A stretch of DNA of 64,000 nt from Opitutus sp. ER46. Its GTDB lineage: Bacteria > Verrucomicrobiota > Verrucomicrobiia > Opitutales > Opitutaceae. Below, piece by piece: positions 35,797 through 45,081 of the stretch. Under the pieces are notes generated by a model. That model did no database searches. It was given only the letters and a program-made list of their open reading frames with translations, and was not told the DNA's origin. The stretch covers positions 124,001 through 188,000 of the forward strand of contig NZ_QAYX01000017.1 of the NCBI RefSeq assembly GCF_003054705.1, in the 5' to 3' direction. The translations under genes were made by a program, and so were the position numbers. The stretch's first letter is position 1. Every line of letters starts with the position of its first letter.

Positions 35797-36786
35797 GTGA
35801 TCGCCGCTGTTGCTTTCAGGAACTTCAAGGCTCTGCGCGCGACGAGCGTCTCGCTCGGAGCCTTCAACCTCGTTGTCGGCCCGAACGGCAGCGGCAAGAC
35901 GAGCCTCATGGAGTCGATTTTGCGGCTGCGCGCCTTCGGCGTGCCGCCGCCGGCGAACCTTCCCGCGGCTGAACCGCCCGCGCCCGGCCCGTCACTCGAA
36001 TATCGCTTCGACGCGCCACATGAGACGCTGATCGCCCGCGTGCAGTGTTCGTCGGAGGACGATGTCGGTCGGCTCGCGCTGGAACCGCCCGATGCCGCGG
36101 GGTGGCAGGAGCTGCGCCAGCAGTGGGCGCGCATTCGCGGCTTTACCCTTGATCACACGACCATGGCGCAGCCACCGCTGGCGGCCTCCGGCGCGGAACT
36201 TGCGACAGATGGCGCCAACATGGCGGCGGTGCTGACGCGGATCCGGCGCGAAGCGCCCGACCTGTTTTCCGCCCTCACGGCTGAAATGCTGCGGATCACG
36301 CCGGAATTCCGCTCGCTCGAACTCGACGTGCGCGGGGACGGACACGTCGAACTTGGGTTGCGGCTGGCTGATGACGGGCTGGTGACGCCATCGGAAATGT
36401 CGCAGGGCATGCTCTACATCCTTGGCATGCTGGCGCTCGCGTTCGATCCCCGGCCGCCGGCGGTGATCTGCATGGAGGACGTCGACCGGGGCATCCACCC
36501 GCGGCTGCTCCGCGAGATCCGCGACGCGCTCTACCGGCTGAGCTATCCGCAGGCGTTTGGGCTGAAGCGGGCGCCGGTGCAGGTCGTGGTCACGTCGCAT
36601 TCGCCTTACTTCATCGACCTCTTTCGCGAGCATCCCGAGGAGGTCGTCATCACGCAGAAGCGCGGGCGCGAGGCGCAGTTTCAGCGGCTGACGGACCGTC
36701 CCGACCTGCCGCAGTTGCTGCAGGAGGGAAACCTCGGCGACATGTGGTTCAGCGGCATCCTGGGAGGGGTGCCGGACGAGCCATGA
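35797..36786 (+). CDS. AAA/ABC-type ATPase of a two-gene TOPRIM-like module
   Basis: A 329-aa RecF/SMC-like ATPase starting at a GTG. Walker A is 'GPNGSGKTS' at residues 28-36. A signature-like 'MSQGMLYILGML' precedes Walker B 'VICMEDVDRGIHP' (E227, D228). The switch histidine is H268 in 'TSHSPYF'. This is the AAA_21-type ATPase seen in OLD, PARIS and related defence systems. Its stop overlaps the start of the next gene (ATGA). The function in defence is inference from the pairing; a DNA-repair role is possible. Confidence 0.85.
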   Translation: MIAAVAFRNFKALRATSVSLGAFNLVVGPNGSGKTSLMESILRLRAFGVPPPANLPAAEPPAPGPSLEYRFDAPHETLIARVQCSSEDDVGRLALEPPDAAGWQELRQQWARIRGFTLDHTTMAQPPLAASGAELATDGANMAAVLTRIRREAPDLFSALTAEMLRITPEFRSLELDVRGDGHVELGLRLADDGLVTPSEMSQGMLYILGMLALAFDPRPPAVICMEDVDRGIHPRLLREIRDALYRLSYPQAFGLKRAPVQVVVTSHSPYFIDLFREHPEEVVITQKRGREAQFQRLTDRPDLPQLLQEGNLGDMWFSGILGGVPDEP

Positions 36787-37430
36787 AGGTCGCGCTGCTG
36801 AGCGAATCTCCAGCGGACGAGGCGGCGTTGCGCGGATTGGTGACGGCGGTGCTCGGCGCGCCGCCCCGGTTTGTTTCGCCCGGATTTCGGGCGCGCGGCT
36901 GGCCCAATGTCGCCCAGGTGCTGCCGGCGGTGATTCGCCACCTGCATTTCAATACCGATACCGACGTGCTCGGGGTGGTGGTCGATGCGGACGACTCGGT
37001 CGTGCATACGGCGGCCCACGACGCGCCGGAGTACTACCATCCGCAGTGCCGGATGTGCCAGTTGCGCGCCGTGTTTCGGCGTACGACGAAGAACATGCCT
37101 CCCGCCCATGGCCGGCAACGGCTGCTGCGGGCGGTCGGCATCGCGGTGCCGGCCATTGAGGCGTGGTACCTGTGCGGGCGCGACCCGCAGGTTTCGGAGG
37201 TCGCGTGGCTCGATGGGCAGGAGCGGGGAAGGGCGCCCTATTCGCGCGCGGAGCTCAAGGCCCGCGTCTACGGCACCGATCGCCCGAGCCTGGCCCATGA
37301 GATCGATTGCGCGCTGCGTGAGGTCGCGCGTTTTCGCGGCGACTCCCGCCGGTTGGAGAACGACTTTCCCAGTTTTGCGGCGCTGGCGCGCGACCTCCGC
37401 GAGGCGCGGGACCAGGCACGGCGGGCGTGA
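36783..37430 (+). CDS. TOPRIM-like / DUF4276-like partner protein
   Basis: A 215-aa protein translated by coupling from the ATPase gene. The N-terminus 'VALLSESPADEAALRGLV' has a Glu (E8) and Asp (D12) in the place of the first TOPRIM strand, and 'LGVVVDADDSVV' (D68, D70, D71) matches the second acidic motif. A CxxC pair (about residues 85 and 88, 'HPQCRMC') may bind a metal. The pattern suggests a TOPRIM-fold nuclease. Family assignment is from motif layout, not a database match. Confidence 0.6.
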   Translation: MKVALLSESPADEAALRGLVTAVLGAPPRFVSPGFRARGWPNVAQVLPAVIRHLHFNTDTDVLGVVVDADDSVVHTAAHDAPEYYHPQCRMCQLRAVFRRTTKNMPPAHGRQRLLRAVGIAVPAIEAWYLCGRDPQVSEVAWLDGQERGRAPYSRAELKARVYGTDRPSLAHEIDCALREVARFRGDSRRLENDFPSFAALARDLREARDQARRA

Positions 37431-37604
37431 GGGGCGCGTGTTCGTCGCGTGGCCAATGGCTTGCAGCGTCGCCTCCCGGGAAGGCGCGCGAACCGGCTTG
37501 GCCGGCGGCCTCCGGGCCGGGGTGACGATCCCGCGGCTTTTGTAACCGCGGACTGGCAAATTGCATGCGAAGACCTGCAAATCGCGGGCGAACTTTGGAG
37601 AAAA

Positions 37605-37639
37605 ATGCTTTGAACAGACCCGCGGGAACAAAGCATAAA
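37605..37639 (+). promoter_or_regulatory. Candidate promoter inside an inverted repeat, upstream of aas-like gene
   Basis: Perfect 8-bp arms ATGCTTTG (37605-37612) and CAAAGCAT (37629-37636) with a 16-bp loop. They overlap a -35-like TTGAAC (37610) and a -10-like CATAAA (37634), spacer 18. The arrangement fits a promoter controlled by a dimeric regulator, 14-17 bp from the gene start. Confidence 0.5.
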
Positions 37640-37652
37640 AGTACCCCGCTTC

Positions 37653-39914
37653 ATGCCTAGGCCTGTACTCCGTCGGCGCTCCTTACTCCCATTTTGGATC
37701 GAAGCCGTTGCCCTCCTCATCGCCCGCCTGCTTTACCGCGTGCGGTCGAGCGGCACGGAGAACTTCCCCCAAACCGGTGGTGTCGTGCTCATCGCGAACC
37801 ACCTTTCGTACGTCGACGCCATCGTGCTGCAGCTCGCCTGCCCGCGTCCGATTCGGTTCCTGAGCCAGGAGCTGTTCGAAGGCAGCCTGCTTTTTCGCTT
37901 CTGTGTTCGCTTGGGCGGCTGCATTCCGATCTCGCCCCGCCAACCCGCCGAGGGCTTCAAGCGTGCCGCCAAGGCCCTGCGGGCCGGTGAGGTGGTGTGC
38001 CTGTTCCCCGAGGGGCAGATTTCACGCACCGGCCAGCTGATGCAGGTGCGCAAGAGCTTCGAACTGCTCGCGCGCCAGGCCAAGGTGCCCGTCGTCGCGG
38101 CGGCGCACGATGGTCTCTGGGGCTCCGTCTTTTCCTTTGCGGGCAACAAGTACCTTTGGAAGTCGCCGCGCCTCCTGCCCACGCCCGTGTTTGTCGCGAT
38201 GGGCAAGCCGCAGGCTTACGACCAGGCCACGACGGCGTGGGCGCGCCAGGAGTTGCTCGATCTCGGCGCGGTGGCGTTCGAGGAGCGTCCCGTGCTCCGG
38301 CGCAATCTGGCCCGCGAGTGCATTCGCGGCCTGACCAAGCACCCGCAGCATGTGCAGGTGATTGACCGCACCGCTGACCGCAAGGTGCTCAAGAACGCCC
38401 AGCTCTACGCCGCCGCCGCGGTCCTGTGCCAGCACCTCAAGAAGACCGTCCCCGATGATCGCATCGGTGTCGTGCTGCCGCCTGGCATCGGCGCGTTCGT
38501 GGCCAACCTCGCGATCCTTTGTGCGGGCAAGCATCCGGTGAACATGAACTTCACCGCCGGCCGCGCCTCCATCGAGGCGTCGTTCCGTGTGGGCAAGGTC
38601 AGCACCATCATCTCGGCCAACGCCCTGCGCACCAAGGTGCCCAATTTCCCGTGGCCGGAGAAGACCCTCGACCTGCCCACCGTCCTCGGCGAAGCCGGCG
38701 GCAAGAAGGCGATGATCCCGTGGCTGCTCGCCGCGTGGCTCCTGCCCAACCAGTGGTGCGCCAATCTGCTGCACCTCCCGAAGGTCGGCGACCGCACCGA
38801 GGCCGGCCTCCTCTTCACCAGCGGCAGCGCCGGCGAGCCCAAGGGCGTCGTCCTGACCCACCGCAACGTCCTCGCGAACTGCGCCCAGTTTTCGTCGCTC
38901 TCCATTTTGCCCGAGTCCTGCTCGCTGATGGGCTGCCTGCCCATCTTCCACAGCTTCGGTTTCACCGTCACCCTCTGGTACCCCATGATGCGCGGCTGCC
39001 AGATCGTCACCGTCCCGAGCCCGCTCGACACCCGCAAGATCATCGACGCCATCGCCGAGGAGAAGGTCACGATCATGATCAGCGCGCCGACGTTCCTGCG
39101 GCCGCTGCTCAAGAAGGCGCAGCCGCACGAACTCAAGTCGCTCGACGTCGTGGTCAGCGGCGCGGAGAAGCTCCCGGACGACCTCTATCGCGCCTTCCTC
39201 CAGACGTTCCACATCGAGATTCTCCAGGGCTATGGCCTCACCGAGACGTCACCCGTGGCGAACGTGAACCAGCCGCATCCGCCGATCGCCGCCGCGACGA
39301 ACCGGCCGCAGATCGGCAAGCGCCTCGGCGCGACCGGCCGCATGATGCCGGGTATGACGGCGCGTATCCTCGACCCGGACACGGGCAAGGAACGCTCCGC
39401 GACCGAGACCGGGATCGTCGCTTTCCGCGGCGCCAACGTCTTCGGCGGCTATCTCAACGAGCCGGAAAAGACCGGATCGGTCCTCAAGGACGGCTGGTTC
39501 GTGACCGGCGACCTCGGCCGCTTCGATGAGGACGGTTTCCTGTTCATCGAGGGACGCCTTTCGCGCTTCTCCAAGATCGGGGGCGAGATGGTTCCTCACG
39601 GGACCGTGGAGCAGAAGATCATCGACGTCTTCGCCTGGGAACCCACCGACTCCCCGCAACTGGTCGTGACCGCGGTGCCCGACGAAGCCAAGGGCGAGGC
39701 GCTGGTCCTTCTGACGACCCGCGAGGTCTCGGCGGAAGAGCTGCGCGGGCGCCTGCTCGAGGCGGGCCTGCCTGGCCTCTGGATTCCGAGGATCATTCAC
39801 CGCGTGGAAGCGCTGCCCCTGCTCGGCACCGGCAAGATGGACATCAAGGGCTGCCGTACGCTGGCGCTTACACTGACGGCGAACGGAACGCGCTCCGCTG
39901 TCGCGGCGAAATAG
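37653..39914 (+). CDS. aas: Bifunctional acyltransferase / acyl-ACP synthetase (Aas-like)
   Basis: A 753-aa fusion. The N-terminal 1-acyl-glycerophosphate acyltransferase domain (about residues 1-210) shows 'NHLSYVDA' (HX4D) and 'FPEGQIS'. The C-terminal ANL-type AMP-forming synthetase (about 220-745) shows 'LLFTSGSAGEPKGVVLTH', 'YGLTETSP' and 'TGDLGRFDEDGFLFIEGR'. In enterobacteria Aas re-acylates lysophospholipids. The role here is probably membrane lipid turnover. Its stop codon TAG is also the first base of a heptamer array. Confidence 0.9.
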   Translation: MPRPVLRRRSLLPFWIEAVALLIARLLYRVRSSGTENFPQTGGVVLIANHLSYVDAIVLQLACPRPIRFLSQELFEGSLLFRFCVRLGGCIPISPRQPAEGFKRAAKALRAGEVVCLFPEGQISRTGQLMQVRKSFELLARQAKVPVVAAAHDGLWGSVFSFAGNKYLWKSPRLLPTPVFVAMGKPQAYDQATTAWARQELLDLGAVAFEERPVLRRNLARECIRGLTKHPQHVQVIDRTADRKVLKNAQLYAAAAVLCQHLKKTVPDDRIGVVLPPGIGAFVANLAILCAGKHPVNMNFTAGRASIEASFRVGKVSTIISANALRTKVPNFPWPEKTLDLPTVLGEAGGKKAMIPWLLAAWLLPNQWCANLLHLPKVGDRTEAGLLFTSGSAGEPKGVVLTHRNVLANCAQFSSLSILPESCSLMGCLPIFHSFGFTVTLWYPMMRGCQIVTVPSPLDTRKIIDAIAEEKVTIMISAPTFLRPLLKKAQPHELKSLDVVVSGAEKLPDDLYRAFLQTFHIEILQGYGLTETSPVANVNQPHPPIAAATNRPQIGKRLGATGRMMPGMTARILDPDTGKERSATETGIVAFRGANVFGGYLNEPEKTGSVLKDGWFVTGDLGRFDEDGFLFIEGRLSRFSKIGGEMVPHGTVEQKIIDVFAWEPTDSPQLVVTAVPDEAKGEALVLLTTREVSAEELRGRLLEAGLPGLWIPRIIHRVEALPLLGTGKMDIKGCRTLALTLTANGTRSAVAAK

Positions 39915-40011
39915 CCGGAGGCCGGAAGCCGGAAGCCGGAGGCCAGAAGCCGGAAGCCGGAGGCCGGAAGACGGAGGCCGGAAGCCAGAAGCCTGAAGCC
40001 GGAGGCCAGAC
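39914..40011. repeat. Heptamer tandem array, 14 units
   Basis: Fourteen consecutive 7-bp units of GCCGGAG/GCCGGAA type with single changes (GCCAGAA, GACGGAG, GCCTGAA, GCCAGAC). The first base is the last base of the aas stop codon. The stretch to 40129 holds further loosely similar words (GATGTCA, GATGCCA) and no gene. Confidence 0.9.
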
Positions 40012-40129
40012 CGGATGTCAGATGCCAGATGTCGACGTCAGAGGCCGGGTGCGTTCTGGACCATCCTTCGGACGCAGGGGCCAGAGGTCGGATGTCGAAA
40101 TGACGGAGATCGTCCCCGGCGTTTGCGAC

Positions 40130-41407
40130 CTACAGCTTGCGGATGGACTCGGTGAAGATTTCGCAGGCGCGGTCGATGTCGGCGCCCTCGTGCGCGGTGC
40201 TCAGAAAACCGGCTTCATAGGCGCTGGGCGCGAGGTACACGCCGCGGTCGAGGCAGGCGTGGAAGAAACGGTTGAACACCTTGGCGTCGCCTTGCAGGGC
40301 GGTCGCGAAGTCCCGCACCGGCGTGGCCGAGAAGAAAATGCTGAACATCGAGCCGCATTGCGGCACCTGAACTGGAATACCCTTGGCCCGGGCGGCCGCG
40401 AGCACGGCATCCTTCAACTGGCGGCCCAGGCGGTCGAGTTGGGCGTAAGGGTTGAGCTCCTCGAGCAGCTTCAGCCCGGCGATGCCAGCCGCCATGGCGA
40501 GCGGATTGCCGCTGAGCGTGCCCGCCTGGTAAACCGGCCCGAGGGGCGCGAGCTGATCCATGATCTCCGCCCGGCCGCCGAACGCTCCGACGGGGAGGCC
40601 GCCGCCGATGATCTTGCCGAGGCAGGTGAGGTCGGGGGTGATCTGCTCCCGCTCCTGCACGCCGCCGCGCGCGATGCGGAATCCCGTCATCACCTCATCG
40701 AAGATCAGGACCGTGCCGTGCTTCGCGGTGATCTCGCGCAGGAACTGCAGGTACCCGGCGTCGGGCATGATGAAACCACAGTTGCCGCAAAACGGCTCGA
40801 CGATCACGCCGGCAATCTGGCCGGGGTTGGCGGCGAATGCCGCCTCGAGCGCCGCGCGATCGTTGTAGGCGACGACGATTGTCTCGCGGGCGAAGGAGGC
40901 CGGCACGCCGGCGCTGTCGGGATTGCCATGCGTCAGCGCGCCCGAGCCGGCCTTGATCAGGAGCGAGTCGGAGTGGCCGTGGTAGCAGCCGGCGAACTTC
41001 ACGATCTTGTCCCGGCGCGTGAAGCCGCGCGCGAGTCGGATGGCGGACATCGTCGCCTCCGTGCCGCTGTTGCACATGCGGACCTTCTGGATGGAAGGCA
41101 CGAAGCGCACGATCAGCTCCGCCATTTCCACCTCGTACGGGTTGGGGATGCCGAAGGACGTGCCGCGGTCGAGCGCCTCGGCGACGGCCGCGCGGATCTT
41201 GGGATGGTTGTGACCCAGGATCGCCGGGCCCCACGTGCACACGAAGTCGATCAACTCGCGGCCGTCCGCCGTCGTGAGCTTCGCCCCGTGCGCCGCCTTC
41301 ACGAAGAACGGCGCGCCGCCCACCGACCGGAAGGCACGGACGGGCGAGTTGACGCCGCCGGGGATCAGTTGCTTGGCACGTTCGAAGAGTTGGTCGGAGA
41401 CGGTCAT
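40130..41407 (-). CDS. hemL: Glutamate-1-semialdehyde 2,1-aminomutase
   Basis: PLP enzyme that makes 5-aminolevulinate for tetrapyrrole synthesis by the C5 route. The 425-aa length is normal. It has '[15 protein letters not shown]' at the N-terminus, 'FDEVMTGFR' in the PLP site, and the Schiff-base lysine in '[17 protein letters not shown]'. It is monocistronic as far as visible. A very strong 17-bp hairpin and a hexamer array lie upstream. Confidence 0.97.
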   Translation of the reverse strand: MTVSDQLFERAKQLIPGGVNSPVRAFRSVGGAPFFVKAAHGAKLTTADGRELIDFVCTWGPAILGHNHPKIRAAVAEALDRGTSFGIPNPYEVEMAELIVRFVPSIQKVRMCNSGTEATMSAIRLARGFTRRDKIVKFAGCYHGHSDSLLIKAGSGALTHGNPDSAGVPASFARETIVVAYNDRAALEAAFAANPGQIAGVIVEPFCGNCGFIMPDAGYLQFLREITAKHGTVLIFDEVMTGFRIARGGVQEREQITPDLTCLGKIIGGGLPVGAFGGRAEIMDQLAPLGPVYQAGTLSGNPLAMAAGIAGLKLLEELNPYAQLDRLGRQLKDAVLAAARAKGIPVQVPQCGSMFSIFFSATPVRDFATALQGDAKVFNRFFHACLDRGVYLAPSAYEAGFLSTAHEGADIDRACEIFTESIRKL

Positions 41408-41455
41408 GGGAAGCGGTAGTGAACGCGTTTCAGCGCGAATTTGAAGCGTGTTCCT

Positions 41456-41494
41456 CGGCGGGGCGGAGCGCGGTAAACGCGCTCCGCCCCGCCG
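41456..41494. repeat. Perfect 17-bp hairpin upstream of hemL
   Basis: Stem 41456-41472 (CGGCGGGGCGGAGCGCG) pairs without mismatch with 41478-41494, loop GTAAA. There is no T-run on either strand. It lies 49 bp upstream of the hemL start, and its last base touches the hexamer array. It could be a leader structure or a terminator for the preceding minus-strand operon. Confidence 0.75.
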
Positions 41495-41548
41495 AAGTGA
41501 CAGTGAGAGTGAAGGTGAAAGTGGGTGTGAGAGTCAGAGTGGGTGTGG
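41495..41548. repeat. Hexamer array (AGTGAG type), 9 units
   Basis: Nine 6-bp units: AAGTGA, CAGTGA, GAGTGA, AGGTGA, AAGTGG, GTGTGA, GAGTCA, GAGTGG, GTGTGG. It starts directly after the hairpin. Confidence 0.75.
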
Positions 41549-41587
41549 GGAGGGGCGGGTGAGAGGTTGGGCGCCGACGATCGGACG

Positions 41588-41650
41588 AGTATCCGGACAT
41601 TATGGGCGAGTATCTGGACATTATTCCGGAGTATCTGGACATTATCCCGG
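41588..41650. repeat. Three 21-bp direct repeats (AGTATC(C/T)GGACATTAT...)
   Basis: Units at 41588, 41609 and 41630, each 21 bp. The core AGTATCTGGACATTAT is the reverse complement of the repeat at 11383-11424. They lie about 100 bp from the GNAT stop. Confidence 0.88.
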
Positions 41651-41749
41651 TACTTACTGCTGGCAGGGCGTTTATAATTGCAGCCCTCGTGCGGGGGGTG
41701 TCCTGCGCAGGGGCTCGAAGAGCCGCGCGCTGGAGGTGCACGCTGCCGA

Positions 41750-42244
41750 TTAGGCTCCGGTGCTGCGCTGCAGAACGACGAGGTCGCCGCGCGAGGTCCA
41801 GCGCTGGTGGAGCCAGAACTCCCGGCCGGCCGCGTTCGTGGCGTAGAGGAAGATGTTGCACTTCTGGATACCGGCGCGACGGAGACGGGAAAGGCAGTCG
41901 CGGACGATCGCCGAGCCGAGGCCTCGGCCGCGGTGGCTCTTCGCCACGGCGAGATGGTGCAGGTAGCCGCGCCGGCCGTCGTGCCCGCACAGCACGGCGG
42001 CGACCAGCGTGCCGTCGGCGGCGGTGACCACCACGCTCAGCCCCGGGTTGCGGGTGAGGAAGAGCGTGATGCCCTCGCGCGAGTCGGCCTCGTTGAGCCC
42101 GACACCTTCGCTCACCCGCCACAGGGCGGTGGCGGTTTCGAAGTCCGCGAGGGTGAACTCGCGCAGGGCGTAGCCGGGTGGCAGCGCCGGACCTGCGACC
42201 GTCTCGGAATTGGCCGACGTGGACGACGGAGCGGCGGGCGTCAC
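41750..42244 (-). CDS. GNAT-family N-acetyltransferase
   Basis: A 164-aa acetyl-CoA-dependent transferase. The acetyl-CoA loop is 'VAKSHRGRGLGSAIV' (R/QxxGxG/A). The C-terminal part 'KCNIFLYATNAAGREFWLHQRW' (ends given) is typical for small-molecule or peptide acetyltransferases. A GTG at 42244 overlaps the kup stop (GTGA), so it is probably coupled to kup; the longer frame from 42358 would overlap kup by 118 bp and is rejected. Substrate unknown. Confidence 0.85.
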   Translation of the reverse strand: MTPAAPSSTSANSETVAGPALPPGYALREFTLADFETATALWRVSEGVGLNEADSREGITLFLTRNPGLSVVVTAADGTLVAAVLCGHDGRRGYLHHLAVAKSHRGRGLGSAIVRDCLSRLRRAGIQKCNIFLYATNAAGREFWLHQRWTSRGDLVVLQRSTGA

Positions 42245-44127
42245 AGTTGGAGCGGCAGGCCGATCTCGATGATCTGCGATGGCGTGATCCGGTAGTAGTC
42301 TTTTGCCGGGCGCGCGTTGCGGCTGAGGAAGGCGTAGAGACTCTTCTGCCACTCCCACATCCGCGCGCTGCCGCCCGAGATGATCATCTCGCGGTTGAAG
42401 AAATACGTCGCGGCGGTGGGATTGATGTCCACGCCGCGGCCGCGGACCTGCTCCATGAGCGCACTGACGTCGGGCGACTGCATGTACCCGTAGTGGCCCA
42501 CGGCGCGCCAGATGCCTTCACCGATCTCGTAGAGGGTGAGTTGCTCGGCCTCGGGCACGCTCGGCACCTCCTCGGTCGCGATGCTCAGGAGGACGACGGT
42601 CTGGTGGAGGGCGCGGTTGGCCTTTACGTGATGCAGGAGGGCGATCGGCGTGCCGGTGGGGGAGCCCACCATGAACACCGCCGCCCCGCTGACGCGGGTG
42701 ACGTGCTTACTGCGCGCGATGCTCGTGAGCTCGGTTTCGGTGACGTTGTTGCCGTAGACGCGCTGGTAGATTTCCGCGCGGCCGGTCTTCCACGTGTGCA
42801 TGACCGCGAGCACGCCGAGCGCGATCGCGAGCGGCAGCCAGCCGCCCTCGACGAACTTGTGCAGATTGGAAACGAAGAAGCCCAGGTCGAAGAGGAAGAA
42901 CACCGCGCACAGCGGGAGCGCGTGCCAGAGTTTCCATTTCCAGCGCATGCGGGTGACGCGGTAGAAGGCGAGGGTGGTGACGACCATGGTGCCGGTGACG
43001 GCGACGCCGTACGCCGTGATCAGCCGTTCAACCGTCTGGAAATAGAGCACGACGGCGATCGTCAGGATGGCCAGCGTGGTGTTGACGAACGGCAGATAGA
43101 TCTGGCCGACGAGCTCCGCGTTGGTGTGCCGTACCTGGAGGCGCGGGAAATAGCCGAGCTGGATGGCTTGGCGCGTGAGCGAGTAGGTTCCGGAAATGAG
43201 GGCCTGGCTTGCGACAATCGCCGCCATGGTCGAAAGCAGAATCAGTACGTAGCGCCCGGCCCCGTGGCCAGCGAGGGCGAAGAAGGGATTTTCGGTCGCC
43301 TCGGGGTGAAGCAGCACGTAGGCGCCCTGGCCGAAGTAGCACAGCGCGAGACCGGGGAAGGCGCCAAAGTACCAGGCGCGGGCGATGGCCTTGCGGCCGA
43401 AGTGTCCCATGTCCGCGTAGAGCGCCTCGGCGCCCGTGATGGCGAGGATCACCACGCCGAGGAGCTTGGTGGCGTGCAGCGGATGCGTGGCGAGGAGGCG
43501 AAGGCCGTGGAGCGGATTGAGCGCATGCAGGACGACCGGCTGCTGCACGAGGTTCCAGACGCCCAGGACTGCGAGCGCGGCGAACCAGACCAGCATGACC
43601 GGGCCGAAAAGCCTGCCGATGATGCGCGTGCCCTTGTGCTGCACCCAGAAGAGCGCGCCGAGGATGATGCACGCGATGAGCGGCACGGCCGGGCCGATAT
43701 GGGAATCGATGTCCTTGAGGCCCTCGACCGCGCCGAGTACGGAGATGGCCGGAGTGATGACGCCGTCACCGTAGAGCAGCGCGGCGCCGAAAAGGATCAG
43801 GAGGGTGAACCAGCTGCCGGTGCGGCTGGTGGGGCTGCGATCGGTGTGGCTCAGCGCGAGCAGGGCGAAAATGCCGCCCTCACCGCGGTTGTCGGCCCGC
43901 ATGATGAAGCCGAGATACTTGAAGCTGACCTCGAACGTCAGGGCCCAGAACACCAGGGACAGGGCACCCAGTACGCCTTCGATCCGTTCGACGGGCGGGA
44001 GGGTGCGGAGCGTCTCGTTGAGCGCGTAGAGCGGGCTCGTCCCGATGTCGCCGAACACGACTCCGAGCGCACCGATCGACAGCGCGATTTGGGCGCCCCG
44101 GCTGAGGGGTGTCGGTTGGTGGCTCAT
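42241..44127 (-). CDS. kup: Kup/TrkD potassium uptake protein
   Basis: A 628-aa K+/H+ symporter of the KUP/HAK/KT family. The first membrane segment contains 'LGVVFGDIGTSPLYAL', a family hallmark. Twelve membrane helices cover about residues 10-450, then a long cytoplasmic C-terminal part. It starts at 'MSHQPTPLS'. It is divergent from menB, with a 120-bp gap. Confidence 0.96.
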   Translation of the reverse strand: MSHQPTPLSRGAQIALSIGALGVVFGDIGTSPLYALNETLRTLPPVERIEGVLGALSLVFWALTFEVSFKYLGFIMRADNRGEGGIFALLALSHTDRSPTSRTGSWFTLLILFGAALLYGDGVITPAISVLGAVEGLKDIDSHIGPAVPLIACIILGALFWVQHKGTRIIGRLFGPVMLVWFAALAVLGVWNLVQQPVVLHALNPLHGLRLLATHPLHATKLLGVVILAITGAEALYADMGHFGRKAIARAWYFGAFPGLALCYFGQGAYVLLHPEATENPFFALAGHGAGRYVLILLSTMAAIVASQALISGTYSLTRQAIQLGYFPRLQVRHTNAELVGQIYLPFVNTTLAILTIAVVLYFQTVERLITAYGVAVTGTMVVTTLAFYRVTRMRWKWKLWHALPLCAVFFLFDLGFFVSNLHKFVEGGWLPLAIALGVLAVMHTWKTGRAEIYQRVYGNNVTETELTSIARSKHVTRVSGAAVFMVGSPTGTPIALLHHVKANRALHQTVVLLSIATEEVPSVPEAEQLTLYEIGEGIWRAVGHYGYMQSPDVSALMEQVRGRGVDINPTAATYFFNREMIISGGSARMWEWQKSLYAFLSRNARPAKDYYRITPSQIIEIGLPLQL

Positions 44128-44247
44128 CAGGGAAAGGAAGAGTCTCTACGATGGGTCCGGCTCCTCCAAGCTGTTTTATGTCGCTGGCAACTATCGGCTT
44201 GATTCTGCCCGATCGACAACGCGCCGAAACCCTGCACGGTCTGGGGC

Positions 44248-45081
44248 ATGAGTCTCGATTGGAAGGTCGCCAAAAACTACACCGACATCCTCTACCACAA
44301 GGCCGGCGGAATCGCCAAAGTGACGATCAATCGGCCCGAGAAGCGCAATGCGTTCCGTCCGGAAACCGTTGCCCAGATGTATGATGCATTCTTGGACGCC
44401 CGTGAAGACCCGACGATCGGCGTGGTCCTCCTCACCGGGGCGGGACCGCATAAGGATGGCAAGTATGCCTTTTGTGCGGGGGGCGATCAGGCGGTGCGCG
44501 GCCACGCGGGCTACATCGATGCGGGCGGCGTGCCGCGACTCAATGTCCTCGATTTGCAGAAACTCATCCGCTCGACGCCGAAAGTGGTGATCGCGCTGGT
44601 GGCCGGCTACGCGATTGGCGGCGGCCACGTGCTGCATGTGGTGTGCGACCTGTCGATCGCCGCCGACAACGCGATCTTCGGGCAGGTTGGGCCGGCGATG
44701 GGGTCTTTCGATGGCGGCTTCGGCTCAAGCTACCTTGCCCGGGTGGTTGGTCAGAAGAAGGCGCGGGAGATTTGGTATCTCTGCCGTCAGTACAACGCGC
44801 AGCAGGCGCTGGAGATGGGGCTTGTGAACAGCGTTGTCCCGGTCGCGGAGCTCGAGGCCGAGGGCATCAAGTGGGCGAACGAGATCCTGCAGAAGAGTCC
44901 GCTGGCGATTCGGCTGCTGAAAAGCGGCTTCAACGCCGAGCTCGACGGCCAGGCGGGGATCCAGGAACTCGCGGGCAACGCGACGATGCTCTATTACATG
45001 AGCGACGAGGCGAAGGAGTTTCACCGCGCCCAGCGCGAGAAGCGGAAGCCGGACGCCCGGAAGTACCCCTGGCTGCCTTAG
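44248..45081 (+). CDS. menB: 1,4-dihydroxy-2-naphthoyl-CoA synthase
   Basis: Ring-closing step of menaquinone biosynthesis, crotonase superfamily, 277 aa. Family marks: '[11 protein letters not shown]', '[19 protein letters not shown]', '[19 protein letters not shown]' and '[16 protein letters not shown]', together with the C-terminal 'EGRQAFLEKRxP'-like ending seen as '[16 protein letters not shown]'. It shows the organism makes menaquinone. No other men gene is near. A GC-rich hairpin follows at once. Confidence 0.95.
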   Translation: MSLDWKVAKNYTDILYHKAGGIAKVTINRPEKRNAFRPETVAQMYDAFLDAREDPTIGVVLLTGAGPHKDGKYAFCAGGDQAVRGHAGYIDAGGVPRLNVLDLQKLIRSTPKVVIALVAGYAIGGGHVLHVVCDLSIAADNAIFGQVGPAMGSFDGGFGSSYLARVVGQKKAREIWYLCRQYNAQQALEMGLVNSVVPVAELEAEGIKWANEILQKSPLAIRLLKSGFNAELDGQAGIQELAGNATMLYYMSDEAKEFHRAQREKRKPDARKYPWLP

